From UBA5359 sp002410925 [NCBI: bacterium UBP13_UBA5359] (GTDB taxonomy: Bacteria; UBP13; UBA5359): DNA of 35,139 bases. Of the stretch, positions 33,396 to 35,139 are shown piece after piece. The notes beneath the pieces were generated by a model, which worked only from the letters and a program-made list of their open reading frames with translations, was not told where the DNA came from and ran no database searches. Positions within the stretch are counted from its first letter, which is position 1. Every line of letters begins with the position of its first letter. The position numbers and the translations under genes were made by a program. The DNA is taken from positions 1-35,139 of the forward strand of contig DHPR01000022.1 of the NCBI GenBank assembly GCA_002410925.1, in the 5' to 3' direction.

Positions 33396-34241
33396 ATGAC
33401 TGTTCATGCCGAGCCTTTCCATCAGACGATTTTTGAAGAACCCAATGAACTGCCGGTCAGGGCCTCCTGGATGCGGGCCAAATATCCTTCAAAGCCGTTA
33501 ACCTATCATGAGGAATGCGAATACCACCTGATCAAAAGAGGTCGCGGCTCCTATTTTATCGCCGATAGAAAGTATGAGTATCAAAAGAATACGCTGGTAA
33601 TCATCAGGTCGAATGAGGTTCATGCCTGCCTGCCTGAGCCCGGTTCTTATCTTGAAAAAGCCACTCTTTACCTGCCGGCCTCATCGGTAAAGGAGAAGAA
33701 AGCGGATTTTTCTACCGCCGAAGATAATTTTCATCATCTTCTTAACCTGTCGGAGCAGGAAGCTACGACAATTGAAATTATCGTAAAAACCATTTGCCGG
33801 GAGATGGAGAGTAAAGAGGAAGGCTGGGATGAGATAATTGAAGCCATGGTCGCCCATTTTTTGCTCCTCATCAGGAGGATAATGCTGCATACCCGGCAAC
33901 AAGCGCCGATTGTCGGCGCCAATCCTATGGTTAGCCGGCTGCTAAAGCACATAGAGAGTAATTACAATCAGCCACTGGCATTATACTCTATGGCAAAAGA
34001 TGCCGGCTGCACTCCCGGCCATCTTTCGCGTCTCTTCAAGCAGCATACCGGCCTGGGCTTTAAACAGTATATAACACAGCGCCGGATAGCCGAGGCAAAG
34101 CGATTGTTAAGAGAGGATATCGATCTATCCGTGGATATTATCTCCCAAAGGGTCGGGTTTAAGGACTTTGTTGTTTTCAACCGTAACTTCAAGCTTTTTA
34201 CAGGCATGACGCCGTCAGCTTACCGATGCATGCTGGCGTAG
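33396..34241 (+). CDS. AraC-family transcriptional regulator
   Basis: A 281-residue regulator with an N-terminal cupin-like sensor (about 15-150, ECEYHLIKRGRGSYFIADR and VIIRSNEVH) and a C-terminal double HTH (about 180-281). It is clearly paralogous to the AraC at 26185: the YITQRRIAEAKRLL helix is identical, and VGF-x-DF-x2-FNRNFK-x2-TG-x-TPSAYR is shared. The sensor domains are more diverged, which suggests different effectors. Both follow an amidohydrolase gene. AGAGGT precedes the ATG. It is probably the local activator for the aminotransferase-amidohydrolase operon, perhaps at the palindrome at 30948-30966. That pairing is inference. Confidence 0.95.
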   Translation: MTVHAEPFHQTIFEEPNELPVRASWMRAKYPSKPLTYHEECEYHLIKRGRGSYFIADRKYEYQKNTLVIIRSNEVHACLPEPGSYLEKATLYLPASSVKEKKADFSTAEDNFHHLLNLSEQEATTIEIIVKTICREMESKEEGWDEIIEAMVAHFLLLIRRIMLHTRQQAPIVGANPMVSRLLKHIESNYNQPLALYSMAKDAGCTPGHLSRLFKQHTGLGFKQYITQRRIAEAKRLLREDIDLSVDIISQRVGFKDFVVFNRNFKLFTGMTPSAYRCMLA

Positions 34242-34297
34242 CTTTCTAAAGAGGCGATTAAATGTTAAATTTTATCACCTTTTGTTCGATATTCTAA

Positions 34298-34326
34298 TTG
34301 TATAGCGGTCTGCTTTACGATATAAA
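34298..34326 (+). promoter_or_regulatory. Candidate promoter of the prepilin gene
   Basis: TTGTAT (34298-34303) and TATAAA (34321-34326) are 17 bases apart. The predicted start near 34333 leaves a short leader carrying AGGAGGT (34347-34353) before the TTG start at 34360. Confidence 0.4.
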
Positions 34327-34359
34327 TAAGGTGAGGATTTGGCAATAGGAGGTGCGACG

Positions 34360-35079
34360 TTGTTGTTAAGCAAGAGAAACAATGATGCTGACGGCTTCAC
34401 TTTAATAGAATTGCTCGTCGTTATTGCTATCATAGCCCTGTTGGCAGCTATACTCTTCCCTGTATTTTCCAGAGCACGTGAAGCAGCCAGAGGAGCGCAA
34501 TGTCAGAGTAATCTCAAACAAATTGGTTCGGCCAGTCTGATGTATGCCCAGGATTGGGATGGAGTCTTACCGATGAGCTATACTGATAAGAAACTTTGGG
34601 ATTATCAGCTAATGCCTTATCTGGGTTACGAGAGTGATATAAGCAAGGCTATTAAAAGAGATGATTACAGCATCTTTCACTGCCCCAGCGGAAATGCGAA
34701 TGCCTATGCTAGTGCTTATCTTAGCCGAGGGTATTCATATAATTGGCGTGTTTGCACAAACGCTAATGATACGGCAATTCTCGCCTCCATCGAAACTCCC
34801 AGCAATACCCTCCTTGCAATTGATAGCATAAACTCTGCTTATGGAGCTGAAAAGCTTATGGAAGGATTAACTTTCTGCGGAGCAATGAATGCTCCATTCG
34901 TGGCCGCAACAATAGACAATTATGGGAAAAATATCTGTTACCGTCATCATGACAGAGCCAACGTTCTTTTTATCGATGGCCATGTCAAATCCTGTGCGAA
35001 AGGGCCTTTAAGCGATACCCATTCTCATTATTGTCCTGCGGGCGTTAAGTGGCATAACGGCGGAGTTGTTTATAATTGA
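34360..35079 (+). CDS. DUF1559-type prepilin-like protein
   Basis: A 239-residue type IV pilin-like protein. The prepilin peptidase site is G12|F13TLIELLV with the conserved Glu at +5, followed by a hydrophobic helix (about 13-36) and [11 protein letters not shown], the family consensus. The C-terminus has the H-x9-DG motif (H196 to D206-G207, in [15 protein letters not shown]) of DUF1559 proteins. It is exported and probably assembled or secreted by a pilus-like system not seen in the window. Start is TTG 34360, with AGGAGGT 6 bases upstream; the frame extends to another TTG at 34339, which is too close to the predicted transcription start. The family is abundant in Armatimonadota and Planctomycetota. 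Its role here is unknown. Confidence 0.88.
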   Translation: MLLSKRNNDADGFTLIELLVVIAIIALLAAILFPVFSRAREAARGAQCQSNLKQIGSASLMYAQDWDGVLPMSYTDKKLWDYQLMPYLGYESDISKAIKRDDYSIFHCPSGNANAYASAYLSRGYSYNWRVCTNANDTAILASIETPSNTLLAIDSINSAYGAEKLMEGLTFCGAMNAPFVAATIDNYGKNICYRHHDRANVLFIDGHVKSCAKGPLSDTHSHYCPAGVKWHNGGVVYN

Positions 35080-35103
35080 ACGATACAGGGAGGAAAAAGC
35101 GGC

Positions 35104-35139
35104 ATGGATAATAAATATATGTTGAGTTTAGCTATAAGA
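35104..35139 (+). CDS. Start of an unidentified gene (cut by window end)
   Basis: ATG at 35104 opens a frame of 12 codons, MDNKYMLSLAIR, to the end of the window. A GGGAGGA stretch (35088-35094) lies upstream at slightly long spacing. It follows the prepilin gene by 24 bases and is probably in the same operon. Too little remains to name it. Confidence 0.4.
   Translation, partial: MDNKYMLSLAIR

Overview
The window looks like a chromosomal contig from an uncultured, probably anaerobic bacterium with Bacillota-like traits. It encodes a divergent alpha/beta-type small acid-soluble spore protein, an RpoD with an ordinary C-terminus, strong Shine-Dalgarno sequences and several TTG starts. It also carries a DUF1559-type prepilin with an H-X9-DG tail, a family I associate more with Armatimonadota and Planctomycetota. 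The lineage is therefore an inference and could be a deep or poorly sampled branch near the Bacillota. I see no phage, IS element, integron or CRISPR array.

Bases 1-10800 are mostly housekeeping. They hold the 3' end of rpoD with its terminator, a small DUF5665-like membrane protein, proA and the spore protein (both minus strand), an orphan PAS histidine kinase, and transketolase behind a near-consensus promoter. A Gfo/Idh/MocA oxidoreductase and a glucosamine-6-phosphate-deaminase-like protein with an altered active site follow transketolase. Next come a nitronate-monooxygenase-like flavoprotein and a lone TadG-like protein. Bases 10900-19200 hold a Rieske-FAD oxidoreductase, a divergently oriented radical SAM protein, tRNA-Met(CAT), a corrinoid adenosyltransferase, a ferredoxin with a palindrome inside its promoter, a heterodimeric ABC exporter pair and tRNA-Val(TAC).

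Bases 19200-34250 form one large accessory carbohydrate region. It contains an FAD-dependent oxidoreductase, two further Gfo/Idh/MocA dehydrogenases, two xylose-isomerase-like TIM barrels, a PAP2 phosphatase and a mutarotase-fold protein. It also contains three amidohydrolase-2 (metal-dependent TIM-barrel) enzymes, an MFS transporter, a DegT/DnrJ/EryC1/StrS aminotransferase and two paralogous AraC regulators. The pair amidohydrolase then AraC occurs twice, and a decayed 5' fragment of a fourth amidohydrolase lies between the MFS and aminotransferase genes. The inferred job is uptake, oxidation, isomerisation and hydrolysis, possibly with amination, of an unusual sugar, cyclitol or sugar acid, under two related AraC regulators. 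The substrate cannot be read from sequence. The window ends with the prepilin gene and the first codons of another gene.

The most interesting items are this carbohydrate/aminotransferase locus with its duplicated module and pseudogene scar, the NagB-like protein lacking a catalytic Asp, three palindromic operator-like sites (two lying inside promoter spacers), and a recurring class of strong GC-rich hairpins without a T-tract.
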